Origin: Carallia brachiata | Lineage: Eukaryota; Streptophyta; Magnoliopsida; Malpighiales; Rhizophoraceae | Assembly: GCA_021464245.1 (NCBI GenBank) | Contig: JADCRB010000034.1 | Location: 1,054,001 to 1,118,000 of the forward strand | Direction of reading: 5' to 3' | Length of the DNA: 64,000 nucleotides | Shown here: positions 1 through 11,466 of the stretch, piece after piece | Position numbering within the stretch: position 1 is the first letter of the stretch | Layout: each line of letters starts with the position of its first letter | Program-made: the position numbers and the translations under genes | The notes under the pieces: generated by a model | Database searches by the model: none | What the model was told of the DNA's origin: nothing | What the model saw: the letters and a program-made list of their open reading frames with translations, nothing else

Positions 1-461
1 TTCATTATTATCAATTGAATTAAAATTGGTCTGCCCGCATGCATAAGTTAAAACAAAATTTTAAAGATAAAAAATAGTTTTTTTGTAAAAAAAGAAGGGT
101 CAGGATCAAAGATCTTACTCAAACATGAACTTTTGTTCTGGTTCTAGAAGAAAAAGGCACTCTCTTTTGGTTCAATCGTTCTTTTCGCTCTGATGATAGA
201 AACTAAACAGAAAAAGAGCAAAAAGAAACAGAACAACAAAGATAAAGACAACAGTTTTAAGATTCAATTCTTTTGATCATTACATGCAACCTCGGATCTT
301 CAAAAAACATACATTTTGATTTCTTTCTTCTTTTTTTCCATCTGGGTTCGTCACGATTTCTCTTAAGAAGTACCATTCAAGCCCCATTTCACATGTCCTA
401 ATGTAGCATGTTGACGTGAGAAAGAAGGCATTGCAAAAAAACAAAAAGAAGAAAAGAAAAA
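1..461 (+). promoter_or_regulatory. 5' flank and probable 5' UTR of the PIP5K gene
   Basis: No gene is visible here. The last 100-150 bases before the ATG at 462 are A-rich and pyrimidine-poor, with the start embedded in an A-run (a favourable plant context). No confident TATA box was identified, so the transcription start is unknown. Upstream ATGs such as the one near 125 are followed by short frames only. Confidence 0.35.
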
Positions 462-3400
462 ATGAGCAAAGAAAGTGGGGTTATAAGGGCATGGGAGGCG
501 ACAATCCGGAAGACTCAGGCTGCCAAGAAACGTGCCAACAGCATCTTTGGAACGACCTCCGTCGCGCACGCGGATGATGATAACCACGAGGAGATTGATG
601 AAGGTGGAGCCGGAACATTAGGGCCTTACCAGGCAGAGAAAATATTGCCAAATGGGGACTACTATACCGGTCATTGGTTCGACAATTTCCCTCACGGACT
701 AGGCAAGTATTTATGGACCGACGGATGCATGTATGTCGGAGAATGGTATAAGGGGAAGAAGAATGGGAGAGGAAGGTTCAGTTGGCCCTGTGGGGCTACC
801 TATGAGGGGGAATTCAAGAGTGGATACATGGACGGGCAGGGTACGTATACAGGGACTAATGGCAATATGTATAAAGGACATTGGATTATGAACTTGAAAC
901 ATGGACATGGGATAAAGAAATTTTCTAATGGGGATTGGTTTGAGGGAGAATGGCGCCGCGGATTGCAAGATGGACATGGGAGATATCAATGGAAGAATGG
1001 TAATCTGTATGTTGGTGAATGGAGGAATGGGATCATTTCAGGTAAAGGGTCATTTTTGTGGAGCAATGGAAGCAGGTATGATGGCTATTGGGAGGACGGT
1101 GTGCCTAAAGGGAATGGGACATTGAAGTGGCCTGATGGGAGTTTTTATGTGGGGAATTGGAGTAAAGATCCTAGGGAACAAAATGGGAGTTATTATCCTT
1201 CAGGATCGACACCAGACGGGAATCTTGATGGGATCCTCAGGAAGTGTATGAGCTTTTATCCGAGTGCCCGGCTTGTCCTGTGGAGAAGATCTCTATCTTG
1301 CCATCGCAGAAGAGGCTTGCGATTTGGAATTCTTCAAAGGATGCCTGCGACAAGCCTAGGAGGAGCTCTGTGGATGGGAGGCCAAGTGTTGGAATAGAGA
1401 AGCCATTTGACAGGATGAATATGTGGAATGAAGGAGATGGTTCTCGTGATCAGGAAATTAATGCAATGGAAGCTGATTTGTTGGGATTGCATGTTCCGAA
1501 GGTAATTCCAATGAGAGTGCCTTTAGTTTTCAAGAGACAAGGAGAGACAATATGCAAAGGGCACAAGAATTATGAGCTCATGCTCAATCTTCAGCTTGGA
1601 ATCAGGTATCAGCGCTGTTCCTTTAGGCCTTTTTTTTTGCCGTTCTGCTTTCTTCAATTAAGTTTATTTTTAATTGAGCCAATGTCAGGGAAGTTTGTAT
1701 TTAGCAAGTGCTGTAATCTTTCACTGGAGGCCTTTCGAATTCTATCCATGTGTTGTAACTTCAACCAGATAGTTAGAGAAGAAAAGTTTGTCAATTCTAT
1801 AATTTGCAAAGCCTATTCAGCCAATCTTGTAGTTGCCGCATGCATGTGGATAAAAAAAATATATACAATTTAGCATTGTAGTTTCCGCTGCAACAAATGT
1901 AGTCCTGTCTTTTTTTGATGCATAAATAGCACTTTTCCATTCTCAATTATACGTCCAAAAGCATAGACAACATTCAACTTGGTGACAAAAGGTCCATATT
2001 TGTCTCATTATTGTGTTAGTTTTGCATTAGGAAGTATCCATTTGCACACTTACTGGCTTGAAATTATTTATGGATTTCATAGTTGTTGTTTGGTTGCTCA
2101 TAATTTATTGTTTTGTGGGGTGAATGAATAGGCATGCTGTTGGAAGACCTGCTCCAGCTGCATCCCTAGACTTGAAGGCTTCTGCTTTTGACCCCAAAGA
2201 GAAAGTATGGACAAAGTTTCCTCCAGAAGGGAGCAAGCAAACTCCACCCCATCAGTCATGTGAATTTAAGTGGAAGGACTACTGCCCATTGGTTTTCAGG
2301 TTGTAATCTGCATATGCATGGCTATTTCTTGTCTGTTCTGTTCTGTCTTTCTTTTGTAGGACTGGGATTTGAACCCAGCAGTTAAAACTAGGAGTTCAGG
2401 TGACTCTACCAACTAGACCTTGTGGCTAATGGCGTTCTGTTCTATCTTTAATGGCGTATACCTGAATATGACTGCCCAAGCCTGCAACTGATATTCCCGA
2501 AAATCATTGTTTGGGATTGAGCATGAATTCCAAAAAGATGGCACTAAGAGGCTGTCTAAATTGTCTGTGTGGCTAAATCACTCAAGAACTTGAAAATGAT
2601 AATTCTATCTAAGCAACCTAGGTGCATTCTAGAGTTTTTATTGTTGCTGATGGTATGCTCTTTAGGAGTCTAAGGAAGTTGTTCAAGGTGGATCCAGCTG
2701 ATTACATGATCTCCATTTGTGGGAATGATGCTCTTCGGGAATTGTCCTCTCCTGGAAAAAGTGGAAGCTTTTTTTACTTAACAAATGATGACAAATACAT
2801 GATAAAGACAATGAAGAAAGCAGAAGTAAAAGTGAGTTCTTTGACATTGTTGTTCTTATAGATATATGGCTGAACAGTCAATGTTGGTCATAAGCTATCA
2901 TGATCGTACTAAATTGTGCTTTCATGGAACAGGTGCTTCTGAGGATGCTCGCAGCCTATTACAACCATGTTAGAGCCTTTGAGAATACCCTAGTCATTAA
3001 GTATTTTGGTCTGCATTGTGTGAAGTTAACTGGGCCTATCCAGAAGAAGGTACAAAAGTTGCTAGCACATGCATATGTGTCAGGTGTCACTAGCCAACCC
3101 CGTTTATATTCAAATACATAACGCAGTTTGATGATCCAGGTACGCTTTATCATCATGGGCAATCTCTTCTGTTCTGATTATATCATCCATAGACGCTTTG
3201 ACTTGAAAGGATCTTCCCTTGGCCGCACAACGGATAAGCCCGAGTCAGAGATTGATGCAACCACAATTCTTAAAGACCTCGATTTGAACTTCCTATTTAG
3301 ACTTCAGAAAGCATGGTTTCAAGAGTTCTGCAGGTGAAAAGTGTTATTCTTAGGCAGTCTTTTCATTCCTAGGCCCTAATATAACAGAACTACTCCAACT

Positions 3401-4152
3401 TCACATTTCAATTACTAAAAATCAAGAGTACTTTTGACTTGCTATGTATTTTTCTTCATCAGTCTTGTTTAATGCATGCAATTGTCTCGACAGGCAACTA
3501 GATAAAGATTGTGAGTTTCTTGAGCAGGAGAGAATAATGGACTACAGTCTTTTGGTTGGCCTTCATTTTAGAGAAGTAACACTAGATGGGGATCTAATTC
3601 GCTCCAGTTGGTCTCCTTCTGGTTAATATTCATCCTTATGTTTGATCTTTTACAACAGGCTTAGATAATGTTCAACAATAAATATGTGATTATGTTTTCT
3701 TTTTGCAGATGACAGTGGCGATGATGGATGTCCCCGCCTGTCCAGAGCAGATATGGACCAACTTCTTCTGGATCCAGCTAGGTAAAAAGTCTTAACATAG
3801 TGTCTAACTTAGCTAGGTAAAATTATCTGACATATGATGGTAAATGCAAATTGAGCAATGCAGGTGGGGCAGCATTAGACTAGGTATAAACATGCCGGGA
3901 CGTGTGGAAAGAACTGTGAGGAGAAGTGATTGTGAATTACAGCTTGTAGGAGAATCAACAGGGGAGTGTTATGATGTTGTAATGTTCTTCGGCATCATTG
4001 ACATACTTCAAGACTATGACATTAGCAAGAAGCTAGAGCATGCTTATAAGTCCATCCAGTATGACCCAACATCAATATCTGCAGTCGATCCTAGGCAGTA
4101 TTCCAGGCGTTTTCGCGATTTCATATTCAAAATCTTTGTGGAAGATACATGA
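462..4152 (+). CDS. PIP5K: Phosphatidylinositol-4-phosphate 5-kinase with MORN repeats (PIP5K4/5/6-like), exon 1 frameshifted
   Basis: Phosphorylates PtdIns4P on the 5-OH to give PtdIns(4,5)P2, acting at the plasma membrane in vesicle traffic, cytoskeleton control and polar growth (family knowledge). Exons: 462-1605, 2132-2299, 2666-2831, 2933-3049, 3140-3333, 3494-3621, 3709-3781, 3864-4152; all introns are GT-AG and the phases join. Residues 66-250 hold eight MORN repeats of the YxGxW type, followed by a basic Ser-rich linker ([10 protein letters not shown]) and the dimerisation/kinase domain: a Gly-rich loop ([11 protein letters not shown]), the catalytic stretch [12 protein letters not shown], the IIDILQDYD metal site and the activation loop [12 protein letters not shown]. 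Exon 1 loses one base at about 1229-1230, where plant relatives have a Trp codon inside NLDWDPQ. As written, the first frame stops at 1397 (311 residues, MORN only) and the kinase is in another frame. With that base the product would be about 759 residues, normal for the family. The N-terminus (MSKE...[10 protein letters not shown]) suggests the PIP5K4/5/6 branch rather than PIP5K1/2. Confidence 0.93.
660..1212 (+). other. MORN-repeat array of the PIP5K
   Basis: Eight consecutive repeats of about 23 residues, each beginning with an aromatic-x-G-x-aromatic motif (YYTGHW, MYVGEW, TYEGEF, MYKGHW, WFEGEW, LYVGEW, RYDGYW, FYVGNW) and ending in a WxxG or TNG turn. The last is shorter. In plant PIP5Ks this array regulates membrane targeting and catalytic activity. 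It lies entirely upstream of the frame break, so the uncorrected frame would give a MORN-only protein. Confidence 0.85.
2335..2459 (-). mobile_element. Short tRNA-derived retroposon in PIP5K intron 2
   Basis: Read on the minus strand, 2351-2443 resembles a tRNA: an A-box-like TCTAGTTGGTAGAG, then a B-box GGTTCAAATCC about 36 bases on, ending in a short A-rich tail. It is flanked by a 16-base direct repeat (2335-2350 and 2444-2459, 15 of 16 identical) that begins GTTCTGTTCT, as expected of a target-site duplication made by L1-type retroposition. A working tRNA is unlikely because the acceptor stem does not pair and a target-site duplication is present. Confidence 0.6.
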
Positions 4153-5281
4153 ATGTTAAAGATAAACTCACAAAAACTCATCATATGCTTAAACAGAAGC
4201 ATGCCTCAGCCAACACATTCATGAAACAAGAAATTATCAGTATCAAGTCAAACATTGCCACCAAAGCAGAATTCCAAGTTATTCACATTGATTCACCTAA
4301 CTTAAAGTTCTTTTCTGCGCTTTCTTTGTGATTGTTATAGAGATATTAGATATCACAATGTATAGCAACTTTTATAACGAAAAGCTGTACCAATACAAAT
4401 ACAGCTTTGTGCCTGTACAACTATTCATTCTGTTTCTAGTGAATTTTTTCCTCTCAAATGACGGAGAGGTGTTTCCCTACAAATTTGAGTACTCATTAGA
4501 CTGGAATCATTTATGAGCAAACGAAATTTGATACCATTTCTGTATAATTTAATATTGTAATATGGAAAAATATTTTTAAAAAAAAAAACTGTCTGAAAAA
4601 CTGTCTGAATGCAACCAGTTGGATTTAATGTGTAGCCAGTTGAATTTAGTGTGAACAAAATAATAATGATTTTTTCTTTTTCTTTTTAATTGCACATTAA
4701 TTACAGCTGGTTGTACATTAAATATAATCAGTTGCATTCAGATACTTAGTCAAGTAGCATTTCTTCTGGAAATATAATGAAGCTCTTGTAATATGTAATA
4801 GATACAATGTAAACAGTAGCCAGGGAAATATCTTTTCTTTGAGGCTTGTTATCCATGATGTTAAGATCATCGAAATATTCATTTTGAAGTATGTTATGCG
4901 CTGTCTTTTAATTTTGTTACAAAAACAAAGGTGAAATTGTATATATCTAACTCCTTTTCTCTTTTAAGTTTGTGATTCTTTTCTCTTTTATTTTGTTATT
5001 ACCAATTACCACTTTATCTGGTAGGTTGTGACAAAGTGGATATAATGATAATTGGTATAATGTATGAAAAAGACAATAATATTTTTTTAAAAATTTTTTT
5101 GAAGGAGTAATAAATATCACAATCATATAAGGAAGGATAAATTAGGAGTAAGTAAGAGTTTAAACATTTATTTATTGTAATGAAACGCACGTCACGTTGA
5201 ATTTTTGGGAATTTTAATTTTTTCTGTTAAAATGTCTAAATTCAAGTGGAGAGGGAAGTAAGAAGACAAGATTCGAATCTC
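4153..5281. other. 3' flank of PIP5K, no gene seen
   Basis: AT-rich DNA after the PIP5K stop. The 3' UTR probably runs to about 4560, where AT-rich polyadenylation-like sequence precedes an A-run at 4577-4588. Around 4600-4740 the words ACCAGTTG/CAGCTGGT/CAGTTG recur on both strands, suggesting a degraded short element. No open frame shows family resemblance. Confidence 0.4.
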
Positions 5282-5508
5282 TCTTTTCTGGCCTTTTTTG
5301 TTTTTTTCGTTTTAAACTGTCCAGTATTCAGTCCATTGGGCTGACTAATCTGGACCGATCTGGGTAAGATTCCGAAGGGCGGTAAAAGTCTTTTAATAGG
5401 TATTTAATGCGACTGCATTCTAAAACTCGAAACTGAGACATCTGATTAATCGAATTTAAACTCTTACCATTTGAAACAACGTCTGCTGGTTCTTTTCTAG
5501 CCTTTTTG
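5282..5508 (-). mobile_element. tRNA-derived SINE, copy 1, with target-site duplication
   Basis: The body at 5301-5490 reads on the minus strand from an A-box-like segment (CAAATGGTAAGAG) through a degenerate B-box (TTTCGAGTT) into a unique tail ending in A-rich sequence, the T-tract at 5300-5307 on the plus strand. The flanks 5282-5300 and 5491-5508 are near-identical (TCTTTTCT-G/A-GCC-T-run-G), a long target-site duplication. A second copy of the body lies at 27,069-27,268. Confidence 0.75.
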
Positions 5509-5511
5509 CTA

Positions 5512-6082
5512 GGTGCCAGCTAGGAAGCACAGACACTTCTAAAATAGTGAGTACCCGTATCGGACACACGTGTCGGACACGACACTCGTCCGATACTCTT
5601 CAGACACGTGTCGGACACTCCGAAACGTGTCCAACAAAAAAATAAAAATAAAAAAATTCAGACACGCGTGTCGGACACTTATAATTCACATGTTGGACAC
5701 TTGCAATACACGTGTCAGATACTTGTATATGTATATTATATTTTTAATTAGTATATATATATATATGCTTAAATATTTTATTATGTATACACACACAGAT
5801 ATATACACACATATATAGTATTTTTTAAAAGAATTATGAATAAAATAAAATTTATATTATAAAATATCATAATAATAATTAATATGTACTATACGTAAAA
5901 AAAAATTTAAAATTTATTAAAAATATTTAAATTACATACATACATATATAATATTTAATATATTTTATAACCGTATCTACGCCGTGTCCGTGTCTTAATT
6001 TTTTTAAAATTTTCGTATCCTCCTATCTGTGTTGTATCATATTCGTGTCCCGTGTCCGTGTCTGTGCATCCTAGGGTGCCAG
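5512..6082. mobile_element. Non-autonomous hAT-type element, 555 bp, with 8-bp target-site duplication
   Basis: The element at 5520-6074 starts CTAGGAAGCACAGACAC and ends with its near-perfect inverse (16 of 17). It is bracketed by a perfect 8-bp direct repeat GGTGCCAG at 5512-5519 and 6075-6082. An 8-bp duplication with short terminal inverted repeats is the hAT signature. The left third carries four to five copies of an ACACGTGTCGGACAC-like word (near 5566, 5611, 5661, 5687, 5708), and the right end carries related CCGTGTCCGTGTC words; these are probable subterminal transposase-binding repeats. There is no transposase frame. The middle is AT-rich, with TA and CA simple repeats. Confidence 0.85.
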
Positions 6083-6389
6083 CTGCGCCACGCAGTCGGT
6101 TCAGGGCTTTTTTATTTTTGTTGTTTTTTATCTGATGGTTCACGGCTTTTCTTTGGTGCCTAGCCCGTGCGTGGCATGTAAACAGGCTATTGGCCCACGT
6201 AAAAGATTCGCAAAGTGACTGGTGGGCCCAAAACCAACAAAAGTGGAGAATGAAAATTGGGCCCACGAAATTGGTTGGCTCTTAAGATCTTCGAAAAGTC
6301 ACTTTTTAAAAAAAAGTCATTTCTTAAGCCAATAAAAAAAAAAAAAAAAAAAAGTCACTTCTTAAAGCGCCACACGACGTTTTTTTCCA

Positions 6390-6421
<32 letters not shown>

Positions 6422-9195
6422 TATTCTATACGTGACACTCAATCTATAGTCAACGAAACATTGCACGTATCCAGGAAAACTGTCATTGCCTTTTTTGGAT
6501 CAGAGGAGATAAACAAGATCAACTCACTTATTTGTTTTTTTTTTTCTTTGAAGTTGACAGTTCAGTGATTAAAAGATGAAAAATGAGAGAAAAATTGAGA
6601 TTAAATTCTTAATTTTTTAATTAAAAATTATTTCAGTTATTTTTGAGTACTTAACCCGCTTAAATTATTTGTTCAAGTTTCCTAAAAAGAAAGATAATTT
6701 TGCTGCTTCTGATCCACAAAGAACAACCCACACGGTATGGCAACTATAATCTTCATGAACGGAACATCTTAAATCACCTTTATTTTATACCTTTTAATTC
6801 GACCCTGCAATGGGGAAAACAGGAAAAATAATGAAAACTGAAAAATGTATAGGGTTCTTGTTGGATAATATACAAAAGTTCATAAGAGAAGCGTTTAATA
6901 AATCATACTTAACAAGTAGACATAGTTTATTAATCTCCAATCATAAAAAATTGTAGGGAGATTTGAGGTTAAAACATAGAACAGAAAGTAACAGACAAAA
7001 TAATTGAAAAAATCTTTGACGTGAAACCGAGCCAAAATATTCATGTATCAATGCCAACGATTACTTAATTAGACCCTAACATTTACATTAATCACATATA
7101 TATTTTTTGAATTTTTTTAGATAATTTAGAAAGAGCGTGCGACTGCCAAGAAAGATAAAAGATAAAATCTGTTTGGTTAATGGAAATTTGAAGGAAAAAA
7201 AAAATAGTAAGACAGATGTAAGGAAAAGAGGCGGGTTTCATTTTCTTTTACTAATTTATTTTTGTTAAAAAATATAATTAATATACAAAAATATCACTAA
7301 TTTTATCTAAAATAATAAATTTAACATTAATTTTAAAAAGTAATAAATTTAGTACCAATTTTACTTTAAGTAACAAATTTAGTACGTAATAATTTTATAT
7401 AAATAGAATTTGTTAATTTCGATGCAGATTTATAAAAATATATTTATTTCGATAACATAATAATTATATAAATTAATGTCGTATAATCGAAACAGATAAA
7501 TTCTATTCAAAAAATTACACAATTTATTAGATTTGTTATTTTAAATAAAATTAATATTAAATTTATAACTTTAAATAAAGTAATATTATTTTAAATAAAA
7601 TTAATATTAAATTTATTATTTTAAATAAAATAGATAATATTTTTATATATATTAATCTTAAAAAATATTACGTGTGTATATATATAAGATTCAAATTTCA
7701 ACTGTATATATACTTAAAATAGAATGTACCACTCAAATTTCAATTGAATATAATTATTTCATACACGTCAGCGGTGACGCGAAATTTATATTTCTAGCGT
7801 TTGGCCGCAGGTTTAAACGGTACGATGGGACACATGTGACTCTGAATCTATGCTGGGAATTTCTCGGGATCTTGGGGAAATTTCCAGTATATCCATATCT
7901 ATATTGCTGTATGAAGCACTTGCGTCCGATGATCAAAGCATTGGACAAAGTCCACCTATCACGCCGCTACAAAGAATTTTCTTTTCCTCAAATAATTTAG
8001 CTCAACAACTACATCTGGGACCCGCCATTTGCATTCTTTTTAGGTAAAATCGGAAAGGTTTAGTTATTTCAAAAAAAAAAAAAAAGAAGGAAGGATTTAA
8101 CCCTTTATTTGGAAAAAAAAAAAAAGGAGAGGAAAATGAATTCAAGGAAAGTGAGAAATATGAATGTTAGGGAATAAATGTAATATGAGAAAAAAATTAA
8201 AAGATTTTATTTAAAAATGAGTGAAAAGTAAAGGAAAAAATAGTAATTTGTGTAATACCAATTTCATTTTTAAAAGTAAAAATAAAAAAGTAAAATTATA
8301 AAAATAATTTTAATCTTAAAACAAAAAATTGAAAAAAAAAGTGCTCTTATACTGTATTTAGATAAAAGCCTTGAGAGAGACAAAAGTGAGTAACAGAAAA
8401 GTGAGAGATAATTATTAGATAAAAGAAATATTTCATATCTTCTCTTCTATTGTGTTTGAAGAGGAAAATAAATTTTATAAATAGAATTTGGGAAAGGGTG
8501 CGAAGTCAGGGGAGGAAAATAAAATATATTACAATAGCAATTTTATCAGTCAAAGTAAATTTTATTTAAATGTTTTGTTTATGTAAAATTATAATTTTTA
8601 AATTAAGTGAAGGGTAATTGAGTCATTTAATAAATTTAATAAAAAAATAATTTTTCTCTTATTTTTGGAAGAATTGATTTTGATAAATTAAAAACTTTCA
8701 TCTCTCCTATTTTTTAAATACTTTTTAAATATAATAAATTACCTTAATCTTTTTTTTTTCTGTCTCCTAAACATAATGTTAGTCTTTCCTCAATTTTGAA
8801 AAGAGAGAATTTTGGTGAGACCTCCAAAAATTGACCTAGGGCCTATTTGTCTCTCCTTTTTCATCTAATCTAACTTTCCAAAACAGAAAGTTTGTTAATT
8901 TTTCTCCTAAATTCCTTTCCTTCCTTTTATTTTTTACCCTCTCAAACACACTGCAAAATAATTATTTTGAATTCGTGACTCTGGTTTGGTGAAAAACGTG
9001 AAAATGTTAAACCGACATTTTGGGGACTTTATAGTGCCAAGTAAATAGGAAAAGCATTTAGCATTTATTCACTTTTTATATTTTAATCCCAAATTTCGGG
9101 GACTGTCAACGCAGAGGCAAAGAATGGGCGTACATTATAGGCCGACACACTGTATCGTAGCACCAGAGGGAGAAAGCCAGGGATAGCGAATCCAC
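6083..9195. other. Intergenic region between PIP5K and Fd-GOGAT
   Basis: No supported gene. It contains a (TTA)n microsatellite at about 6392-6420, many A and T tracts, an AT-rich foldback element (listed separately) and diverged AT-rich sequence. Open frames of 60-108 codons occur, but none has recognisable domains or plausible splicing. Confidence 0.5.
7276..7655. mobile_element. AT-rich foldback (MITE-like) element
   Basis: The outer 120-150 bases are inverted copies of each other. The left arm from about 7277 matches the reverse complement of the right arm ending near 7655, sharing words such as AATAATAAATTTAA and ATTAATTTTA. The centre at 7401-7505 is a second inverted repeat (ATAGAATTTGTTA against ATAAATTCTAT). 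No coding capacity. The target-site duplication could not be fixed because the flanks are low-complexity. Confidence 0.45.
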
Positions 9196-9482
9196 GATAA
9201 ATAAAACCTCAAAGAAAATCAAAGAAATCAAAGAAAAAAAAAGAAAAAACAACGAAGACTGGGAGAAAGCGAAAGAGCGAGAGAGAAAGAAGAAGAAAAC
9301 AAGGCCAGAGAAGAGGCGGGTGGTTCCGCTCCTCTCTTCTCTTTATCTCAGAAAAACAAAAACAAAAAAAAGGCCTCTCCTCTCCTCTCCACACGATCGC
9401 TTCCTCTTTCTCTCTCACTCAATTTTTTCTATCTATCCAAACACACACTCTCAAATTTCCTTTTCCTGTTTGGCAGTCAGTC
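9196..9482 (+). promoter_or_regulatory. Core promoter and pyrimidine-rich 5' UTR of Fd-GOGAT
   Basis: A TATA-like element with an overlapping GATAA (I-box-like) motif lies at 9196-9206. If used, it places transcription start near 9230. The leader up to the ATG at 9483 has A/G-rich and then CT-rich blocks (9375-9420), typical of nuclear genes for plastid proteins. GATAA boxes are common in light-regulated promoters, which fits a photorespiratory enzyme; the assignment here is inference. Confidence 0.4.
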
Positions 9483-9815
9483 ATGGCGCTGCAATCGTCG
9501 GTTACTTCCATTCCGCACCTTCTCTTCTCCGCTCCTACTGCCTCCAACTCCAGTAGTCTCTTTCTCGTTGATTTTGTTGGTCTTTGTCGTAAATCCAAGA
9601 AAACCAGGCGGCGAATCGGAGTTTCTTCTTTTTCCCCTACTTCTTGGAATTTGATTCGTTATAAGAACAAGAACGCCTGGTCTACTCAAGCCAATCTTGG
9701 CCGTGCTACTACTACTACTACTACCGCGACTAGTGCGGGTCTTGAGCGTGCGGATGAAAACGGCGGCGTTTTGGTAGACTGTCAAGATCCTCAGCCGGCT
9801 GCTTTGACGCCGAAG
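9483..9815 (+). other. Fd-GOGAT exon 1: chloroplast transit peptide
   Basis: Residues 1-111 are rich in Ser, Thr, Arg and Lys and poor in acidic residues in the first half, and include a run of Thr codons near residue 77. This is the composition of a stromal transit peptide. The mature enzyme should begin at the catalytic Cys, about residue 125, encoded early in exon 2 inside ERGACGVGF. The start at 9483 (ATGGCG) has a good plant context and opens the only long frame upstream. Confidence 0.8.
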
Positions 9816-11423
9816 GTATACAATCATTGAGTTTCTTGAAATCTTGAATAGCCGTTTTTCTTCTTCTTTTGTTTATTGTTTTATGTGTTTGGATTTATTG
9901 GATAAAGAACTTCTATTCTTTTGTGTTTTTGTGTGTTTTTTTTCTTTTTCACTAGTGAAAAGCCAAACACCGCCTTGTTCGTTCTGTCTTTTTTTTTTTA
10001 TTTAAAAAAATTGTTTTTTAAATCTTTTATTTCTTTTTCTCCCTGCGCGAACGGGCTGGTAGTGTATGCAAGGTTCTTGCGTTTTTTGTCTTGAGGTTGA
10101 TTGGGACGAGGGCTGTTTGGTACAACAGTTTGGAAGTACTTTGGTTTCTTGACATTTTTCGTCTTTCTTTGTTTGTTAAGTACGAAACGTCCTCGGAAAA
10201 TGCTAACCAAAATGTAGCTTGGGAATTAAACGCCAGAATTCGGTCCATTTTTTCTTATTCGTCAGATATTCTAAAGAAGTGCTTAGCCGAGAATTATTCC
10301 TGTTTTCTTATTTCTTCCTTTCACTTTTGATATAGTGGTGCAATTTCTTCTCAGTACTTTCAGATTTTGACAATTCATACAAAAGGATTTTACGTAGAAT
10401 CAAAATCCACAAAGGATGCATATGCTTAATATGTGATTGGTTGGTATGATAATTACTTGGAGAAAAGTGGCAACGAGCAGGAATTTTGGTTGGCTTTATT
10501 CGTTTGCATAATTGGAATTTGGAATAGGTGATAAGCAATTATTTTTCTTTCTGTGTCCCTGCTTGGCTAACAATAATTTTCTTCGGTGATATTTGCAATG
10601 CAAGTGTCTGCAGTAATCTTTAGCTTACTATGGCATCAATATGGAGTTTGTTGTCTGGGTTTTGGATTTCCATGGAATTCTCTTCTGCCGCTTCTTCTTT
10701 TTCTTCTCTTTGTTTTAGTTGCACACTTTATTATTGATAAGACAGGAATGCATGTTGTATAGAAAACAAATTCTGTTTCGCATTTGTGATACTTTATGAA
10801 TCTAGAAATATGCAAACATTATCCTTAGGTACGTTCTATGACTTTGTTTGGTTTACTATTAATATTCTCCTTTTTTTTTTTTCCCCTGAAATAAAATGTT
10901 TTTTTCCTCATTTCATCTCACGCCAAACTTAGTTCATAATAGGATGGAATGATTAGAAAAAATTTGTGTAGCTGATCCCAATTTAGGATTAAGACTTTGT
11001 TGTTGGTTTTGCAATTGTGAAATGAAGCTTTCTTTATGGTTCCATTCTACTTAATTTCATGCTCTTGCAGCCTGCAAGCTTGGATGATATTATATCAGAA
11101 AGAGGAGCTTGTGGAGTTGGATTTATTACGAATCTAGAAAATAAAGCATCACATGCGATTGTTAAGGATGCCCTTACAGCTCTTGGCTGCATGGAACATC
11201 GTGGGGGTTGTGGGGCAGATAATGATTCTGGTGATGGATCTGGGCTGATGACTTCAATTCCATGGGACCTATTTAACAATTGGGCTGACAAGCAAGGGAT
11301 TGCTTTGTTTGATAAATTACATACTGGTGTTGGGATGGTTTTTCTTCCCAAAGATGAAAATCAGTTGAAGGAAGCCAAAAAAGGTGAGTGTGTGGAGAGA
11401 ACTGAGTTCATTAACTAGCAAAA

Positions 11424-11466
<43 letters not shown>

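Noticed and set aside
2351..2443. tRNA gene in PIP5K intron
   Set aside because: A and B boxes are visible, but the acceptor stem does not pair and a 16-base target-site duplication marks it as a retroposed copy.
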